A model generated the notes under the pieces. That model worked only from the letters and a program-made list of their open reading frames with translations. It made no database searches and was not told where the DNA came from. A stretch of DNA of 5,758 nt from Methanobacteriota archaeon (GTDB lineage: Archaea; Thermoplasmatota; Thermoplasmata; RBG-16-68-12). A program made the translations under genes and the position numbers. This document shows, piece by piece, positions 4,522-5,758 of the stretch (the stretch's first letter is position 1; every line of letters begins with the position of its first letter). Location of the stretch: positions 4,468-10,225 of the forward strand of contig VBLV01000029.1 of NCBI GenBank assembly GCA_005879045.1. The letters are read 5' to 3'.

Positions 4522-4776
4522 ATGGCGGAGGAGCGACGAATTTCGATGGGCGAAGTGCGCAAGACGATTGCCACATCGCTGGGAACGGCGTTTGGATTCG
4601 TGATCGCGCTCGTTTGGAGCAATGTGGTCCTGGGCGGACTCGCCCTCACCGGGGCTCCGCTGACCGCCCCGAAGGATGCGATGGGCCTAGTCTACGGGAT
4701 TGTGACCGCCCTCGTTCTCACTATTTTCATGATCGTCTTGATCATTGTCATTGGTCGGTGGGGCGGCAAAGAGTAG
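4522..4776 (+). CDS. Small two-helix membrane protein, DUF5654-like
   Basis: This 84-aa protein has an amphipathic, charged N-terminus (MAEERRISMGEVRKTIATS) and two hydrophobic helices. These lie at about 20-42 (GTAFGFVIALVWSNVVLGGLAL) and 53-77 (from DAMGLVYGIVTALVLTIFMIV). It ends in a short charged tail (GRWGGKE). The layout of a helix with an FG..IAL.W motif, a short loop and a long second helix matches my recollection of the archaeal DUF5654 family, whose function is unknown. ATG 4522 lies 41 nt after the moaC stop. There is no good Shine-Dalgarno; only a G-rich GGGCGGGG at 4507-4514 precedes it. It may be cotranscribed with moaC or driven by a weak T-rich element near 4482-4495. Nothing ties it functionally to cofactor synthesis. 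Confidence 0.8.
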   Translation: MAEERRISMGEVRKTIATSLGTAFGFVIALVWSNVVLGGLALTGAPLTAPKDAMGLVYGIVTALVLTIFMIVLIIVIGRWGGKE

Positions 4777-4790
4777 GGCGAAGCCCTTTT
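4776..4790 (+). terminator. Minimal hairpin plus T4 after the DUF5654-like gene
   Basis: GGGC (4776-4779), loop GAA and GCCC (4783-4786) form a 4-bp stem followed directly by TTTT (4787-4790). It begins on the last base of the TAG stop codon. It overlaps the putative promoter of the next gene, whose TATA core uses the same T-tract. The stem is short, so terminator function is tentative. Confidence 0.35.
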
Positions 4791-4794
4791 ATCG
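4778..4794 (+). promoter_or_regulatory. Putative BRE/TATA promoter of the radical SAM gene
   Basis: GCGAAGCCCTTTTATCG ends 24 nt before ATG 4819. It is the moaD promoter motif with two extra Ts. GGAATCCGG at 4807-4815, three bases before the ATG, is also shared with moaD. No Shine-Dalgarno is seen, so a leaderless or near-leaderless mRNA is likely. Confidence 0.6.
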
Positions 4795-4818
4795 CGACGG
4801 TGGCATGGAATCCGGCTC

Positions 4819-5758
4819 ATGAAGGTCGTGGTCCTCGATGGCTACGTCGACGAGCCGTCGAACTTCGGCGTGCCGCCGTACATCTCGCCGTATCCACGAT
4901 ACGTGACCGGCGCGGTCCGTGACGCCGGCCATTCGCCGGAGTATGTGACCATCGACCAAGCCCGTGCGGGCCACTCACTGAGTGGCGACCTCCTCGTCCT
5001 CATCTCAGGCCCCATCGTACCGGGCAAGTACCTCCGCAGCTTGCCGATTAGCGAGAAAGAAGTCGTCCATCATGCAAGCGCCTTCGAAGGTCCGCGAGTG
5101 TTCGGGGGACCGCTCGCGCGATTCCGCTATTACGACGAGGCGCTCGTCGAGCCGTTCGACTGGGTCGCGGTGCGCGATGTCGACGTGGCGGTGTACGATC
5201 ACCTGACGACGGGAGACTGGACGAATCGCGATCGCACGATGGAGGAGTGGGACCGTTGGGCCCTGCTCGGTGCGGACGTCGTCCGATCTCATCCCGACTT
5301 CCCGGACCCGTTGATGGTCGAACTCGACACCTCGAAAGGCTGTGTGCGATACGTCAACAAGGGCTGCTCGTTCTGCATCGAGCCGATGTATGGAAAGCCG
5401 AAGTTCCGACCGGTAGCCGGCGTCCTCCGAGAGGTCCGTCGTCTCGCGGAGCTCGGAGCGGTGAATTTCCGCCTCGGAGGCCAAGCGGACTTCTTCAGCT
5501 TTCAAGCGCTCGGTTTGGGAACCTCGCCGACCCCGCAAATCAATGTGCCCGCGATTCGCGAGCTCCTGGAAGGAATTCGAACGGCGGCGCCGGACCTGAA
5601 GATCTTGCACACGGACAACGGCGATCCGGCGATGATGATCGCGCATCCCGAGGAGGCCATGGCGGCAATGCGGGACCTCGTGGCCTTCGCCACGCCGGGC
5701 ACCAGCCTCTCCTTCGGCCTCGAGTCGGCGGATCCACGCGTCACTGAAGCGAACAACC
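4819..5758 (+). CDS. Radical SAM protein, COG1031-like, 3' end outside the window
   Basis: The frame is open from ATG 4819 to the right edge: 313 codons with no stop, so the gene is incomplete. Residues 1-120 form an N-terminal domain with a start like that of cobalamin-binding-type domains (MKVVVLDGYVDEPSN), but no DxHxxG motif is visible. The radical SAM core starts near 165 with VELDTSKGC (167-175). Its cysteines are Cys175, Cys183 and Cys186 (CVRYVNKGCSFC), a CX7CX2C spacing rather than CX3CX2C. They probably ligate the 4Fe-4S cluster that cleaves S-adenosylmethionine. EPMYGKPKFRP (188-198), NFRLGGQADFF (216-226), ILHTDNGDP (262-270) and SFGLESADPRV (298-308) follow, a pattern I associate with the largely uncharacterised archaeal COG1031 group. 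Substrate is unknown. It is not MoaA, whose motif and N-terminus differ. Confidence 0.85.
   Translation, partial: MKVVVLDGYVDEPSNFGVPPYISPYPRYVTGAVRDAGHSPEYVTIDQARAGHSLSGDLLVLISGPIVPGKYLRSLPISEKEVVHHASAFEGPRVFGGPLARFRYYDEALVEPFDWVAVRDVDVAVYDHLTTGDWTNRDRTMEEWDRWALLGADVVRSHPDFPDPLMVELDTSKGCVRYVNKGCSFCIEPMYGKPKFRPVAGVLREVRRLAELGAVNFRLGGQADFFSFQALGLGTSPTPQINVPAIRELLEGIRTAAPDLKILHTDNGDPAMMIAHPEEAMAAMRDLVAFATPGTSLSFGLESADPRVTEANN

Noticed and set aside
4440..4922. 160-codon plus-strand frame across moaC, DUF5654-like and radical SAM genes
   Set aside because: It crosses three better-supported genes in another frame and shows no protein-like pattern.
5005..5646. 213-codon minus-strand open frame
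   Set aside because: It lies opposite the radical SAM gene, whose motifs are unmistakable; the translation is a typical GC-rich antisense shadow.
1..5758. CRISPR arrays, insertion sequences, tRNA or rRNA genes
   Set aside because: I looked on both strands and saw no regularly spaced repeats, transposase genes with terminal repeats, or recognisable structural RNA sequences.

Overview
The window is GC-rich, gene-dense and reads as chromosomal DNA of an archaeon, most likely from the Thermoplasmatota or a relative. The evidence is the gene families (archaeal-type HflX, moaC/moaD/moaE, a COG1031-like radical SAM protein, small DUF-type membrane proteins) and the upstream sequences. Several genes have an archaeal BRE/TATA-like element of the form GCGAAGCCCTTATCG only 21-27 nt before the start codon, as expected for leaderless transcripts. 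Others have a Shine-Dalgarno sequence. The phylum is an inference; no rRNA or tRNA is present to confirm it.

Layout. Bases 1-544 (minus) hold the N-terminal part of a glycine-cleavage T-protein (gcvT) that runs off the left edge. It is divergent from a 125-aa two-helix membrane protein (627-1004, plus). That gene abuts the stop codon of a convergent HflX-family GTPase (1005-2324, minus) whose P-loop lysine is replaced by arginine. HflX is divergent from a 78-aa basic protein (2378-2614, plus). A perfect 22-bp palindrome lies between the two starts, about equally far from each. Next come moaD (2658-2906) and moaE (2903-3313), overlapping by ATGA, followed by two hairpins. A minus-strand gene (3393-3728) encodes a small membrane-anchored or secreted two-cysteine protein. 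After an intergenic region of about 300 bp with two promoters and a direct repeat come moaC (4028-4480), a DUF5654-like two-helix membrane protein (4522-4776), and a radical SAM protein (4819 to the right edge, incomplete).

Function. The coherent theme is molybdenum/tungsten cofactor synthesis: MoaC makes cyclic pyranopterin monophosphate, and MoaD/MoaE insert the dithiolene sulfurs. MoaA, MoeA, MogA/MoaB and the MoaD-activating E1-like enzyme are not in the window. The other genes look like ordinary single-gene transcription units packed between them.

No defence system, CRISPR array or mobile element was seen. The points most worth a second look are the MoaD C-terminus (Gly-Gly-Ala instead of Gly-Gly), the HflX P-loop Lys-to-Arg change, the symmetric palindrome between divergent genes, and a promoter-plus-leader block shared by moaD and the radical SAM gene.
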